From the NCBI RefSeq assembly GCF_030655415.1, contig NZ_JAURVN010000009.1, positions 161,578 to 225,577 of the forward strand: a stretch of 64,000 nucleotides of DNA, in the 5' to 3' direction. Positions within the stretch are counted from its first letter, which is position 1, and every line of letters begins with the position of its first letter. Made by a program: the position numbers and the translations under genes. Under the pieces are notes generated by a model. It saw only the letters and a program-made list of their open reading frames with translations. It searched no databases and had not been told where the DNA came from. This document shows positions 45,614 to 54,765 of the stretch, in pieces. Origin of the DNA: Herminiimonas sp. (GTDB lineage: Bacteria > Pseudomonadota > Gammaproteobacteria > Burkholderiales > Burkholderiaceae).

Positions 45614-46864
45614 ATGCAATTCATCGTCAATATCTGGAAAATCATCATGTTGCTTATTCAATCTGCAAATACAAGCATCTCTACAGAAAAGCCTGCGCTG
45701 CCAGCCTCGCTGATCCTGTTACTCGCGACCGGAGCCGGCTTAAGCGTGGCTTCGCTCTATTACAGCCAACCTATGCTGGGCGTGCTGGGCGCGGACATTC
45801 ATGCCAGCGACCGCATGATCGGTTTGGTGCCAACGCTGACGCAACTCGGCTATGCGCTGGGAATTATGTTGTTGGCGCCTTTGGGCGATCGCTACGACAG
45901 ACGCAATATTATTTTGATCAAAGCAGCCTTGCTGGCACTGGCTTTGTTGTTCAGCGGCTTGGCGCCAAACGTCACCTGGTTACTTGCCACCAGCCTGGTG
46001 ATTGGACTGACCGCAACGATGGCACAAGACATTATCCCGGCTGCTGCAACGCTGGCCCCAGAAACACATCGCGGCAAAATTGTCGGCACGGTGATGACAG
46101 GCTTGTTGCTAGGCATTTTGCTGTCGCGCGTCGTCAGCGGTTTTGGTGCGGAACAATTTGGCTGGCGCGCAGTGTATGTTGCCGCAGCCGTCAGCGTTGC
46201 ATTAGTTGTGGTGGCGATATGGCGCGGCCTGCCACGCTTCCAGCCGACCACGCAATTGGGATACGGCGCATTACTGGGATCGATGCTTGATCTGTGGCGT
46301 CGCCATGGCAAGTTACGTCAGGCTGCGTATGCACAAGGTTTGCTGGCTGTTGGCTTCAGCGCTTTCTGGTCGACGCTGGCCGTGATGTTGCACGCCGCAC
46401 CTTTCCATCTTGGTAGCGCAGCGGCTGGTGCATTCGGCCTGGCTGGTGCAGCCGGCGCACTCGCTGCGCCATTGGCTGGCCGCCTGGCTGATAAACGCGG
46501 TCCAGAGTTGGTGACGCGTCTTGGTGCTGGCTTGGCTGCAGTGTCGTTTGCTGCAATGTGGTTCGCTCCCTTGCTGCCAACACATCTGCAACTGGCATTG
46601 ATCGTCGTCAGCGCAATCGGCTTTGACTTCGGTATACAAGCGACGCTGGTTGCACATCAGACGGTTGTATTCGGCATCGATCCAGCATCACGCAGCCGCT
46701 TGAATGCGCTGCTGTTCACCGGCATGTTTGTCGGCATGGCGAGTGGCGCTGCATTGGGTAGCTTGATGCTGGCGCAATGGGGCTGGGCGGGCGTGGTGAT
46801 GCTCGCGACCGTTTCATCATTGGCTGCGTTGGCAGTGCGTATGGTCGGTCAAAGAAAAAACTAA
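45614..46864 (+). CDS. Major facilitator superfamily exporter
   Basis: 416 residues with twelve predicted helices. The first loop shows the MFS signature LAPLGDRYDRRNIILIKAALLALAL, and the second half repeats it (PLAGRLADKRGPELVTRLG). It resembles YnfM/arabinose-efflux-like drug exporters. Divergent from a LysR-type regulator, a common efflux arrangement. The ATG at 45614 has GAGGAG slightly too close, and an ATG at 45647 is an alternative. A terminator lies 93 bases after the stop. Confidence 0.9.
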   Translation: MQFIVNIWKIIMLLIQSANTSISTEKPALPASLILLLATGAGLSVASLYYSQPMLGVLGADIHASDRMIGLVPTLTQLGYALGIMLLAPLGDRYDRRNIILIKAALLALALLFSGLAPNVTWLLATSLVIGLTATMAQDIIPAAATLAPETHRGKIVGTVMTGLLLGILLSRVVSGFGAEQFGWRAVYVAAAVSVALVVVAIWRGLPRFQPTTQLGYGALLGSMLDLWRRHGKLRQAAYAQGLLAVGFSAFWSTLAVMLHAAPFHLGSAAAGAFGLAGAAGALAAPLAGRLADKRGPELVTRLGAGLAAVSFAAMWFAPLLPTHLQLALIVVSAIGFDFGIQATLVAHQTVVFGIDPASRSRLNALLFTGMFVGMASGAALGSLMLAQWGWAGVVMLATVSSLAALAVRMVGQRKN

Positions 46865-46957
46865 TCGCCTTTACAACTGCGCATGCTCGTTGCATGTAGT
46901 TGAGATGACTATGCGTTAGGATATCGCCTGAATCTTTGCAGCCGATATTGCTCCTTA

Positions 46958-47009
46958 CCGAATGTCTGCTATCGAATTTATATGCAAGCGATAGTGGCAT
47001 TCGGTTTTT
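46958..47009 (+). terminator. Terminator after the MFS gene
   Basis: Two stacked stems, CCGAATG/CATTCGG and CTATCG/CGATAG, separated by a small internal loop and closed by a 14-base loop. TTTTT follows directly. Confidence 0.65.
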
Positions 47010-47042
47010 GCATATCGGCCCTCAATCTAAACATTAAACGCC

Positions 47043-47432
47043 ATGACCACATTCAAAAACATCGTTCTCTACACCGACACCGACGGCCTCGCCAAATTTC
47101 GCGAAGAAGCACTTGCATTGCCGGGCGGCTCGCCGAAAGCCTTGCTGTCCGATCTGATTCCATCTGGAGGATTTCAAGTAAGACAAAGCCCTCCAGGCAT
47201 CAGCAGCGACTTTCACTGCACAACAACCGCACAATGGCTGGTTGTATTAAGCGGGCAAATGGAAATCGGTTTGCGCGATGGCACGGCACGCATCTTCAAA
47301 GCTGGCGATCATTTTTTCTCCAACGATCTGTTACCTGACGGTGCGGAATTTGATAGCAACTTGCACGGTCATCGCAGCCGCGTTGTAGGTGATACACCGC
47401 TGGAAACCCTGTTTGTTCGGACTGCCGGGTAA
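47043..47432 (+). CDS. Cupin-domain protein
   Basis: 129 residues, a single small cupin barrel. The first motif is degenerate ([25 protein letters not shown]), and the second half includes [14 protein letters not shown] and [11 protein letters not shown]. Metal binding is therefore uncertain. No signal peptide. The beta-lactamase gene begins about 30 bases downstream on the same strand, so the two may be transcribed together, although no functional link is known. Confidence 0.75.
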   Translation: MTTFKNIVLYTDTDGLAKFREEALALPGGSPKALLSDLIPSGGFQVRQSPPGISSDFHCTTTAQWLVVLSGQMEIGLRDGTARIFKAGDHFFSNDLLPDGAEFDSNLHGHRSRVVGDTPLETLFVRTAG

Positions 47433-47461
47433 GTCGGCGATCGACCTTGGCAGAAAAATCC

Positions 47462-48352
47462 ATGCTCCATTCAACGCGCAGACGCGCCCTCTTACTGGCC
47501 GCCATCGCTACACCTTTTAGCGGAATGTCTTTGCCTGCTTTCGCCAGCGAGGAAAAGACCATAACGACCGAACTGGCAAGGCTGGAAAAGTCTGCCAACG
47601 GGCGGCTGGGCATATCGGCAATCAATACTGGCAACGGCATGCGCGTGCAGTATCGCGCGGATGAACGCTTCCCTTTTTGCAGTACGTTCAAAACCATCGT
47701 CGCCGCGGCTATCTTGAAAAAAAGCCAAACAGAAAAAGGTTTACTGGATAAACGCATACGCTACAACAAGGACGACGTGACGAAATCGGGCTATGCACCG
47801 ATAGCCGAAAAGCACATCAGCGACGGCATGACGATTGCCGAACTATGCGCAGCTACTTTGCAATACAGCGACAACGCCGCAGTAAATTTATTGATGCATG
47901 AATTGGGCGGGCCGACAGCCGTCAACGCTTATGCGCGCTCCATCGGCGACGATATATTTCGCCTTGATCGCTGGGAACCGGAATTGAATTCGGCGATACC
48001 CGGCGACGAGCGCGACACAACGACGCCAGCGGCAATGGAAAAGAGTCTGCAAAAACTCACGCTGGCCGATGCATTGGAATTCCCGCAACGCGAACAATTA
48101 ATCCTTTGGTTGAAAGGCAATACGACCGGCAGCAAACGCATGCTGGCTGCTGCACCCAAAGGCTGGATAGTCGGCGACAAAACCGGCACCGGCTCTTACG
48201 GCACGACCAATGATATCGGCGTGCTGTGGCCAACGAATGGCGGCGCACCCATCGTTGCTGCCATCTACTTCACACAGAACGTCAAAGATGCCGCGCCACG
48301 CGATGATGTAGTCGCTGCTGCGACGCGCATCGTGATTACAGCCTTCAAATAA
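47462..48352 (+). CDS. Class A beta-lactamase
   Basis: 296 residues. All class A motifs are present: S74-T-F-K77 (Ambler S70/K73), S136-D-N (S130), E172 in RWEPELN (E166) and K240-T-G (K234). It hydrolyses beta-lactams in the periplasm. The leader ([16 protein letters not shown]...PAFA) has a twin-arginine pattern, so Tat export is likely. A Cys precedes the active Ser as in Pen- and CTX-M-like enzymes. The second Cys that forms the KPC-type disulfide is absent (KTGTGSYG), so carbapenemase activity is not indicated. No ampR-like gene is adjacent. A TTG at 47447 is an alternative start. Confidence 0.94.
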   Translation: MLHSTRRRALLLAAIATPFSGMSLPAFASEEKTITTELARLEKSANGRLGISAINTGNGMRVQYRADERFPFCSTFKTIVAAAILKKSQTEKGLLDKRIRYNKDDVTKSGYAPIAEKHISDGMTIAELCAATLQYSDNAAVNLLMHELGGPTAVNAYARSIGDDIFRLDRWEPELNSAIPGDERDTTTPAAMEKSLQKLTLADALEFPQREQLILWLKGNTTGSKRMLAAAPKGWIVGDKTGTGSYGTTNDIGVLWPTNGGAPIVAAIYFTQNVKDAAPRDDVVAAATRIVITAFK

Positions 48353-48589
48353 AGTCACTTTTACCTGACGCTTGCAAGCTTGCTACTTCTGCAAGGGGAT
48401 CAACTCAGCGATCGCTTTGCGTCCGCCCTTCTTTCCTATCTACAATCCGCAACACATCAATACTAAATCTCTTGTCCGCTGTAATTTGATTGCACATTTG
48501 GGCTTATAGTCATGTGCACCAGAGCTGCTGAATTCAAACGCTGACGGCCCTGGATAAAAAAGAAATTACATAAAGACTATGGAGAAGAC

Positions 48590-48967
48590 ATGAGTAAACA
48601 ATCAATTGCAATCGTCGGCCTGGGTAGAGTTGGTTCAGTTTTTTTGGCCGAATTGCTGCGTCGTCCCAACAAGGATATTGAAGTCATCGCGGTAGCCGAG
48701 AATGGCGACACCAGTGGCAAAATTCTGGCCAAGGCTCAAGGTATTGCGGTTCTCGATACCGATGCACTGATTGCGATGGGCGAAAAAATCGACATTCTTT
48801 TTGACCTGACCGGCGTGCCGGCAGTACGCAAGGATCTACGCGAAAAATTGATGGCCGCTGACAATCGCCACACGATTATTGCGACCGAAACCATAGCAAA
48901 ATTGATCTGGTCCTTGATTGCCAGTGATGTTGCATTACCAAGTGTGCATGGCAAAAGTGGTTACTGA
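48590..48967 (+). CDS. Small NAD(P)-binding Rossmann-fold protein
   Basis: 125 residues. It opens SIAIVGLGRVGSVFLAELLRRP, a GxGxxG dinucleotide-binding strand-turn-helix. LFDLTGVPAVRKDLREKL and a short tail follow. The length covers only a nucleotide-binding domain, as in the N-terminus of homoserine dehydrogenase or DapB-like enzymes, without a catalytic domain. It may be a natural single-domain protein or a shortened gene. GGAGA lies upstream of the ATG. Confidence 0.7.
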   Translation: MSKQSIAIVGLGRVGSVFLAELLRRPNKDIEVIAVAENGDTSGKILAKAQGIAVLDTDALIAMGEKIDILFDLTGVPAVRKDLREKLMAADNRHTIIATETIAKLIWSLIASDVALPSVHGKSGY

Positions 48968-49022
48968 TTCCGCAATTGATAAAACAAGCATTTCGTAACA
49001 GCTATTATTTTTTATAACAAAA

Positions 49023-49072
49023 ATCAGCAAGACAGCAGACCTTGATATATAAAGATCCACTGCCTTGCTGAT
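49023..49072 (+). promoter_or_regulatory. Hairpin in the leader of the outer-membrane-type protein gene
   Basis: ATCAGCAAG at 49023-49031 pairs with CTTGCTGAT at 49064-49072, and after one mismatch CAG pairs with CTG, giving 12 pairs around a loop of about 24 bases. It ends 20 bases before the start codon and could affect translation or mRNA stability, or end upstream transcripts. Confidence 0.55.
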
Positions 49073-49092
49073 CCAACAAAAAGGGCGCAACC

Positions 49093-49854
49093 ATGACACG
49101 GATGCAAAACCTGATTTTCGTATTTATTGCAGCATGCAGCTTGCCGGCTTTGGCCGACGACGGCGCACCAGTTTTGCCATATCGACCTACCGTTTCTTCC
49201 CCTGCGCAATTGCCTGCACCTGGCCAGCTTGAACTGGAATTAGGTGGACTATCGATGAAGACGAATGAGGAGCGACGTGACAGCGTGCCTTATCAATTCA
49301 AACTCGCCTTTACCGAAAACTGGGGCGTGCTACTCGGGGGCGATGCCTATGTGTGGCAACGCGATCCGGATAATCGCATCAGTGGTTTCGGCGATACCAG
49401 CCTTACATTAAAACGTGCTTTTTTAATCGATGACAAAACCGCATTCGGCCTGGAATTCACCAGCCGTATGCCGAGTAGCAAAGGCGAGATAGGAAGCGGC
49501 AAAGCGGATTACACACTGAACGGCATTTTCAGCAAAGACATCGGCGACTTCCACCTAGACACGAATATCAACACCACACGCATAGGCGCGCCGGACGAAG
49601 GCACAGGACGCACGCTGACCGGCATATCGTCATCGCTATCAAAGACCCTTAATGAAAAATGGGGCGTGGTCGGCGAACTGTCGGGCACACATCAAAGCGG
49701 CCTCCCTAAGAATGCCCTCTTTCTAACCGCATTGACCTACAGCCCGAGCAAACGGATAGTGATCGACTTCGGCTTCGCAAAAGGCTTGAACAACAATTCT
49801 CCCGATTGGGAAGTGTTCACGGGGATAGTCGTACCGATTGCGAATTTTTGGTAA
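49093..49854 (+). CDS. Outer-membrane-type protein (MetA-pathway of phenol degradation-like)
   Basis: 253 residues with a signal peptide (ending LPALA). The mature part alternates polar and hydrophobic residues as in beta-barrels: GQLELELGGLSMK, YQFKLAFTENWGVLLGGDAYVW, DTSLTLKRAF and IDFGFAKGLNNNSPDWEVFTGIVVPIANFW, with an aromatic last residue. This matches the family of transporter/phenol-degradation meta-pathway proteins, whose exact role is unclear. The start ATG at 49093 lies behind a leader hairpin. Confidence 0.78.
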   Translation: MTRMQNLIFVFIAACSLPALADDGAPVLPYRPTVSSPAQLPAPGQLELELGGLSMKTNEERRDSVPYQFKLAFTENWGVLLGGDAYVWQRDPDNRISGFGDTSLTLKRAFLIDDKTAFGLEFTSRMPSSKGEIGSGKADYTLNGIFSKDIGDFHLDTNINTTRIGAPDEGTGRTLTGISSSLSKTLNEKWGVVGELSGTHQSGLPKNALFLTALTYSPSKRIVIDFGFAKGLNNNSPDWEVFTGIVVPIANFW

Positions 49855-49946
49855 GTGAGTTCTGCTTGAATGAGTTGAGCAACAAGGCTACTGCAGCTCC
49901 GCAATTGATATACGCAGCAAACCCGATATAAAAATACCGAGTCCAT

Positions 49947-50195
49947 ATGATGAACAATGTACCCGCGCTGGCAACAATGGGCTTCACGATTCCAACTCCT
50001 GCCTACTTGTTCGGCGCGATTCTGTTAAGCGTCATCGGCTACGCCGCTTATCGATACGGCAAACGCAACGAACTGATGCATCCGAAATGGATAGGCGTTG
50101 CGCTGATGCTGTTTCCTTATGCAATATCACGGACGTGGATGCTGTATTTGATCGGTGCTGGGTTGTGCGCGGCTTTGTATTTTTTCCGATCGTGA
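49947..50195 (+). CDS. Small membrane protein, unknown function
   Basis: 82 residues with two or three hydrophobic helices (about 19-36, 47-60 and 62-79). The conserved-looking core is YRYGKRNELMHPKWIGVALMLFPYAISRTWMLYLIGAGLCAALYF. Similar small proteins occur in many proteobacteria, but I cannot name a function. Two ATGs lie side by side at the start. It follows the outer-membrane-type gene by 92 bases. Confidence 0.65.
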   Translation: MMNNVPALATMGFTIPTPAYLFGAILLSVIGYAAYRYGKRNELMHPKWIGVALMLFPYAISRTWMLYLIGAGLCAALYFFRS

Positions 50196-50303
50196 CGGTT
50201 TGCTGTTTTATCAATATCACTTGATGCGACCAGCGATGCGAAAAGTTGAAACACGGTAAACTTCGGCATTACGCGTTTACTGCTATTTTCTCTGCAATCC
50301 ATC

Positions 50304-50948
50304 ATGACCCTCACCCACTGGCTCACCTTCCTCGTTGCATCCATCCTGATTGCAGTTTCTCCCGGTTCCGGCGCAGTGCTATCGATGTCGCACGGTTTGT
50401 CTTATGGAGTACGCAAAACCACGGGCACTATTTTTGGTCTGCAATTGGGATTGCTTTTGCTGCTGGTCGTTGCGGGAGCCGGCGTTGGTTCTTTGTTGAT
50501 CGCATCTGAAATCGCATTCAATATCGTCAAGACTATTGGTGCGCTTTATTTGATTTATCTGGGCTTCAGCCAATGGCGTGCGAAGGCGGTGATGGCACCC
50601 GAGCTGCAGGCAAGCCTCAGACACACTAGCGCCCCCAGCTTGCGCAAGCGCTTCTTGCTGGGATTTTTCACCAATGCGACCAATCCAAAAGGCGTGGTCT
50701 TCATGGTGGCAGTGCTACCGCAATTCATCGTCAAGGATGCGCCTTTGCTGCCACAGTTGATGATTCTTGCGGTAACGATGTGCACCATCGATGTGATCGT
50801 GATGCACGCTTATGCATTTGCCGCGTCGTCTATGCAGCGCTTCTTCCGCGATGCGCATGCAGTTAAAAAACAGAATCGCTTCTTCGGCGGCTTGCTGATG
50901 GCTGTCGGCGCCGGGTTGTTTTTCGTCAAACGTAGCCCTGCCACGTAA
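50304..50948 (+). CDS. LysE/RhtB-family amino acid exporter
   Basis: 214 residues with six hydrophobic helices. It opens WLTFLVASILIAVSPGSGAVLSMSHGLSYGVRKTTGTIFGLQLG, the LysE/RhtB signature, and has FLLGFFTNATNPKGVVFMVAVLPQF in the second half. It would export an amino acid or homoserine lactone. No regulator is adjacent. A compact RNA-like fold lies just past the stop. Confidence 0.92.
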   Translation: MTLTHWLTFLVASILIAVSPGSGAVLSMSHGLSYGVRKTTGTIFGLQLGLLLLLVVAGAGVGSLLIASEIAFNIVKTIGALYLIYLGFSQWRAKAVMAPELQASLRHTSAPSLRKRFLLGFFTNATNPKGVVFMVAVLPQFIVKDAPLLPQLMILAVTMCTIDVIVMHAYAFAASSMQRFFRDAHAVKKQNRFFGGLLMAVGAGLFFVKRSPAT

Positions 50949-50959
50949 TTCTGCTGTCA

Positions 50960-51023
50960 GCCTGACCCTTTACAATGAGGCTGCGGCAATATCTGTCGCA
51001 GCAGAGTGATAGCCTCATCAGGC
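50960..51023 (+). other. Nested stem structure after the LysE gene
   Basis: Three stems nest in 64 bases: GCCTG/CAGGC (50960-50964 with 51019-51023), ATGAGGCT/AGCCTCAT (50975-50982 with 51011-51018) and TGCGGCA/TGTCGCA (50982-50988 with 50994-51000, one G-U pair, ATATC loop; one base shared with the second stem). No U run follows. It may be a transcript 3' end, a small RNA or a leader of the next gene 138 bases downstream. Confidence 0.5.
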
Positions 51024-51161
51024 CGAATCCCTGTTTACACAAGCTGTGTGTTCGACCTGTTTACGGGCGCACTTCTTGCGTTAAGTTCTTTGCTTTATCA
51101 ACATGCTGCGCCATAAGCACACGCATGTACTTTTCTAGACTAACCCTCACTAGATGAAATT

Positions 51162-51566
51162 ATGGATCTGACTACGCCTGCTTTACTCTTCCCCGCCATC
51201 TCATTGCTGTTGCTGGCTTATACCAATCGCTTTCTTGTCACCGCACAATTGATTCGTCAGTTGCATGTTAAATACAAGGATGATCGTGCGCGCGATGAAG
51301 TCACGCGACAAATATCCAACCTGCGCCAGCGCGTGCTGTTGATTCAGCGCATGCAGGCGATGGGCGTCGTGTCATTTTTGCTGTGCGCACTCTCGATGCT
51401 GCTGGTTTTTATTGAACTGATACCCATCGCGAAAGTGATTTTCGGACTGAGTATTTTCATGCTGGTTTTATCCTTGCTGGTTTCTCTGCATGAAATCACC
51501 ATCAGCACGAAGGCGATCGAAATCGAGATGGAAGATATGGAACAAAGTCTGCGCGACCACAAGTAA
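51162..51566 (+). CDS. DUF2721-family membrane protein
   Basis: 134 residues. A first hydrophobic segment (ALLFPAISLLLLAYTNRFL) leads into a charged helical stretch (RQISNLRQRVLLIQRMQAMGVVSF) and two further membrane helices, then a basic/acidic tail (EIEMEDMEQSLRDHK). This is the DUF2721 layout, function unknown. No clear operon partners. Confidence 0.82.
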   Translation: MDLTTPALLFPAISLLLLAYTNRFLVTAQLIRQLHVKYKDDRARDEVTRQISNLRQRVLLIQRMQAMGVVSFLLCALSMLLVFIELIPIAKVIFGLSIFMLVLSLLVSLHEITISTKAIEIEMEDMEQSLRDHK

Positions 51567-51708
51567 GGCTGCACGAAGTAAGCAATAAAATCCTACCGCT
51601 CTACCAGCGGCAGTCTTGAAAATTTCCAGCTGCCTGCTACTCTGATTTGGGCGTATAGTTGCATCCTCAGACGCAACGTTTCAACGCCTTTTTCATTGTA
51701 AATATCTT

Positions 51709-52104
51709 ATGCCGCCAGTCACTCTTCCCATTGCTAAAAACGTGTTCGGCGAACCCTTGGTACCGTGCTCGTTCAAACCCGTCACCGGATATTTTCGCGA
51801 CGGTTGCTGCAAAACCAATGAAGATGATGTTGGCACGCATATCGTCTGCACCGTAATGACGGCGACCTTCCTTGAATTCAGCCGCGGTTGCGGCAATGAT
51901 TTATCGACGCCTCGTCCAGAATGGAATTTCCCTGGGTTGAAGCCTGGCGATCAATGGTGTTTGTGCGCCAATCGCTGGGTAGAAGCTTGGCGCGCAGGCG
52001 TCGCACCTAAAGTGGTGCTGGAAAGTACCAATCAAAAGATATTAGAAATTGTCCGTCTGGAAGATCTGCGCGAGTACGCTTACGCCATACCTGAAGAAGA
52101 ATAA
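51709..52104 (+). CDS. DUF2237-family protein
   Basis: 131 residues. The conserved DUF2237 features are present: PVTGYFRDGCCKTNEDDVGTHIVCTVMTATFLEFSRGCGNDLSTPRPEWNFPGLKPGDQWCLCANRW and a Cys-rich core. The structure of this family is a small soluble fold of unknown function. No signal peptide. It converges on the LprI-like gene. Confidence 0.88.
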   Translation: MPPVTLPIAKNVFGEPLVPCSFKPVTGYFRDGCCKTNEDDVGTHIVCTVMTATFLEFSRGCGNDLSTPRPEWNFPGLKPGDQWCLCANRWVEAWRAGVAPKVVLESTNQKILEIVRLEDLREYAYAIPEEE

Positions 52105-52155
52105 AACTGTTCCGCGGCAGATTACTTCAGGGTTCGCTCGTTCGCGCAACCCACG

Positions 52156-52545
52156 TTACCCACCGTCACAGCTACGACCGTAAGTAAGCGCTACATTGGC
52201 GAGCAAGGTTTCGTGTAAAGCCTTGATGCGCTGGTCATACGCTCGCGTCAGACAGTCGATGCTGCTGCGGCAAATATCTCTTTCACTTTTCATCCATTTG
52301 CTTTGTTCTGCATGGATATTGTCGCGAAATTCTCTATACGCCATGCCGCCAACAGCGGGGTGAGCTTCTTGCAGAATTTGATAATAGCTCGCCATCTTTA
52401 GATCCTTGGCACCCAAGGCAGGCGTTTTACATATCGCGCGCTCGGTCGCCGTGCTCGCACGCTTGCAATCGAAACTGGCGACTTGTGCATAGACTGAAGT
52501 ATGCGCAATGATTAGAAAAGCGCCCGCCGCCAATATCTTTTTCAT
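52156..52545 (-). CDS. LprI/DUF1311-like secreted protein
   Basis: 129 residues with a signal peptide (MKKILAAGAFLIIAHTSVYA). The mature part carries the LprI pattern of paired cysteines: FDCKRASTATERAICKTPAL, then ERDICRSSIDCLTRAYDQRIKAL. Members include a lysozyme inhibitor of Mycobacterium (LprI); most are uncharacterised. The ATG at 52545 begins the signal peptide; an earlier in-frame start adds 18 residues without a better ribosome site. Confidence 0.8.
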   Translation of the reverse strand: MKKILAAGAFLIIAHTSVYAQVASFDCKRASTATERAICKTPALGAKDLKMASYYQILQEAHPAVGGMAYREFRDNIHAEQSKWMKSERDICRSSIDCLTRAYDQRIKALHETLLANVALTYGRSCDGG

Positions 52546-52676
52546 CTGTGCTCGTCGATTGCCATTTACGCAGACTTTAAACGTCAAATTCTTATTCACT
52601 TTTGCTCCGTAACACTCGTTGAGTGCTCTATGCGCTTAGATTTATTGATAGATAAGTTCGCATTTATTGTCTGCGC

Positions 52677-53210
52677 TCACTTACCTGGCGCATCCCTGAT
52701 CGGTCTGACCGAGCCACAATCTGTACTCAACCATTTACCACTGGTATCGGTCCTATCATTGACCGGCATTCCCTGCATCGTTCCCTTGAATTCAGACGTC
52801 GTACTGAAACTTTGATCGCTGGCGAATACAGTTTTGCTCATTCCTTTTCCCTTCATCTGCGCGCCATCGCAAATCAAGTCCATCGTGTAGCCGTCGCTGG
52901 TGCGCTTTTGATTCTTCATCTCACAGCCGGAGTCCTTGTGATTCATTTGCGGCAGGCTTTCGCGCTCGGCCATGTCCTTCGTAATGCAGATCTTGTTGAC
53001 GATGGCACCGGATTGCAGTTGCGCCATGTCGACACCCATTTTGCGCATTTGCTCTACTTGTTCCGGGGATATTTTCGGTATGTTTTTCAGCGCACTGGAT
53101 TGCAGTGTGACTTCCCACAACCCAGGTTTCATGCTGCCTGCGGCAAAGACGAAAATCGAAGCGGACAGCATCAGAACCGCGGCGGCAGAAAATTTAAAAA
53201 AGTTAGCCAT
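52677..53210 (-). CDS. DUF3617-family secreted protein
   Basis: 177 residues with a signal peptide (MANFFKFSAAAVLMLSASIFVFA). It then shows the DUF3617 opening MKPGLWEVTLQSS, the CITKDMAERESLP segment and later MSKTVFASDQSFSTTSEFKGTM. Periplasmic, function unknown. GAGG precedes the ATG. The C-terminus (DCGSVRPIRDAPGK) is polar. It is on the same strand as the LprI-like gene, 131 bases upstream of it, so they may share a transcript. Confidence 0.88.
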   Translation of the reverse strand: MANFFKFSAAAVLMLSASIFVFAAGSMKPGLWEVTLQSSALKNIPKISPEQVEQMRKMGVDMAQLQSGAIVNKICITKDMAERESLPQMNHKDSGCEMKNQKRTSDGYTMDLICDGAQMKGKGMSKTVFASDQSFSTTSEFKGTMQGMPVNDRTDTSGKWLSTDCGSVRPIRDAPGK

Positions 53211-53424
53211 GATGAACCTCGCTTGAAATGATTTTTACATCGTACATCCGGTTTTTTCGCATCACAACATTCGGTTTGCGTAATCAGTCTCGTTTGAAGC
53301 TGTATGAAATTACCAACGTGACAGAAGTTAACAATATTTCCATAAAGAATCAGCTAGAATTAAAAGCAGATAATTAAAAAAGCAGCATACGTTCAGATCG
53401 GGTTACGTCCTTCATGGATCTCTT

Positions 53425-54564
53425 ATGGATTCGCTAACCGCCGGCATCATCCTTATCCTATTGCAAGTGTGTATCGCACTCGTAATGGCGGGCGTCTTTT
53501 TTGCGGCTCCAACCGAAAAATGCACACGCTACTGGGCACTCGCAGGTAGTTATATCGCTCTAGGCGTATTGATTGCCATCCTGAATAGCCGTCACCCGCG
53601 GTCCTTTGTCCTGCTGAGTGGTGGCGGTCTGATCATGGCCGGGCTGATTTATCAATGGCACGGCATTCTGGCTTTTTATAAAAAACAAGCGCCTAAATGG
53701 AGTTGGTTGATCTGTCTGGCATTCCTTGTTTCGCTCGGACTTGCACTGCACCTGAACGTGCCTATGGCGGAGCGGTCCATCCTGTTTTCTGTCTTTACTT
53801 TGCTGCTGCATATATTGAGTTTCCGTGCGGTTTGGCAAGGGCAGAACGGACCGCCACAAACCTTTGTCCAACGTTTGGTGCAAGGCGCGATCTTGCTGCT
53901 GATGATCGGCAATGTTCTTAAACTGTGGATCGCAGGTGTGCAAATCTGCGAAGCGATACCGGCTACCCGCACGACGTTTGATGTTGTCACGACCTATGTC
54001 ATACCGGCCGCTGGCACGGTGCTGTTTTCTATCGGTTTGCTGCTACTTTATTTTGAGCGGACCATAGAAGAAAATCGCCATCTTGCCACTCACGACGAGC
54101 TCAGCAAATTACTGAATCGCCGGGCCATCGTGGCTGCCGGTGAACGCGAACTGGATTTATCTATTCGGCTGCAACGCTCGTTGACGGTGGCATTTATCGA
54201 TATCGATTTATTCAAACATTTCAACGATGAATTTGGTCATGCAGCCGGCGATACAGTGCTGGCAGAAGTAGCAGCCATTTTGCAAAAAACCTGTCGTTCT
54301 ATCGATCTGGTCGGTCGTTATGGCGGCGAAGAATTCCTGGTGATTTTGCCGGGCGTCGACCTCAACGGTGCGGCATTGATAGGTCAACGCCTGATCAACG
54401 CGGTGCGCGACTATCGCTTCCTCGGCGAACATCCTGTGACCATCAGCGCGGGCTTGGCTACGCTGCCGCTGGATGGCAATTGCTCATGGGCGCAGTTGAT
54501 ACGCCGCGCCGATGCTGCACTGTATGAAGCCAAAGATATGGGGCGCAATCGCTTCTGCGTATAA
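53425..54564 (+). CDS. Membrane-bound diguanylate cyclase
   Basis: 379 residues. Six or seven membrane helices occupy residues 5-205, followed by a short linker (YFERTIEENRHLATHDEL) and a GGDEF domain. The motif RYGGEEFLVILPG is intact, and RSID five residues before it supplies the RxxD inhibition site. It should synthesise c-di-GMP. It is the first gene of a signalling cluster with the next three genes, although a 200-base gap suggests a separate promoter. Confidence 0.92.
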   Translation: MDSLTAGIILILLQVCIALVMAGVFFAAPTEKCTRYWALAGSYIALGVLIAILNSRHPRSFVLLSGGGLIMAGLIYQWHGILAFYKKQAPKWSWLICLAFLVSLGLALHLNVPMAERSILFSVFTLLLHILSFRAVWQGQNGPPQTFVQRLVQGAILLLMIGNVLKLWIAGVQICEAIPATRTTFDVVTTYVIPAAGTVLFSIGLLLLYFERTIEENRHLATHDELSKLLNRRAIVAAGERELDLSIRLQRSLTVAFIDIDLFKHFNDEFGHAAGDTVLAEVAAILQKTCRSIDLVGRYGGEEFLVILPGVDLNGAALIGQRLINAVRDYRFLGEHPVTISAGLATLPLDGNCSWAQLIRRADAALYEAKDMGRNRFCV

Positions 54565-54765
54565 CGATCAAATCGCCTCATTTTTGATGAGACTTCGTGC
54601 TAGTTTGCGAAGGTTGCAACGCGATTCATTTTCTATGCGCCAACAAGCTGTCTTGATCGCCCCTCAACCAGACGCTTGCATATACAACAAACCCACTATT
54701 TCCCGATAGATACATCGTGCGCCCGGTGGTAAGCTAAGCCAAAGAGAAAACAAGAGAGACGACAC

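Noticed and set aside
47462..48352. KPC-like carbapenemase because a Cys precedes the active-site Ser
   Set aside because: The partner Cys of the KPC disulfide is missing after the KTG motif (KTGTGSYG), and the same Cys occurs in many non-carbapenemase class A enzymes.
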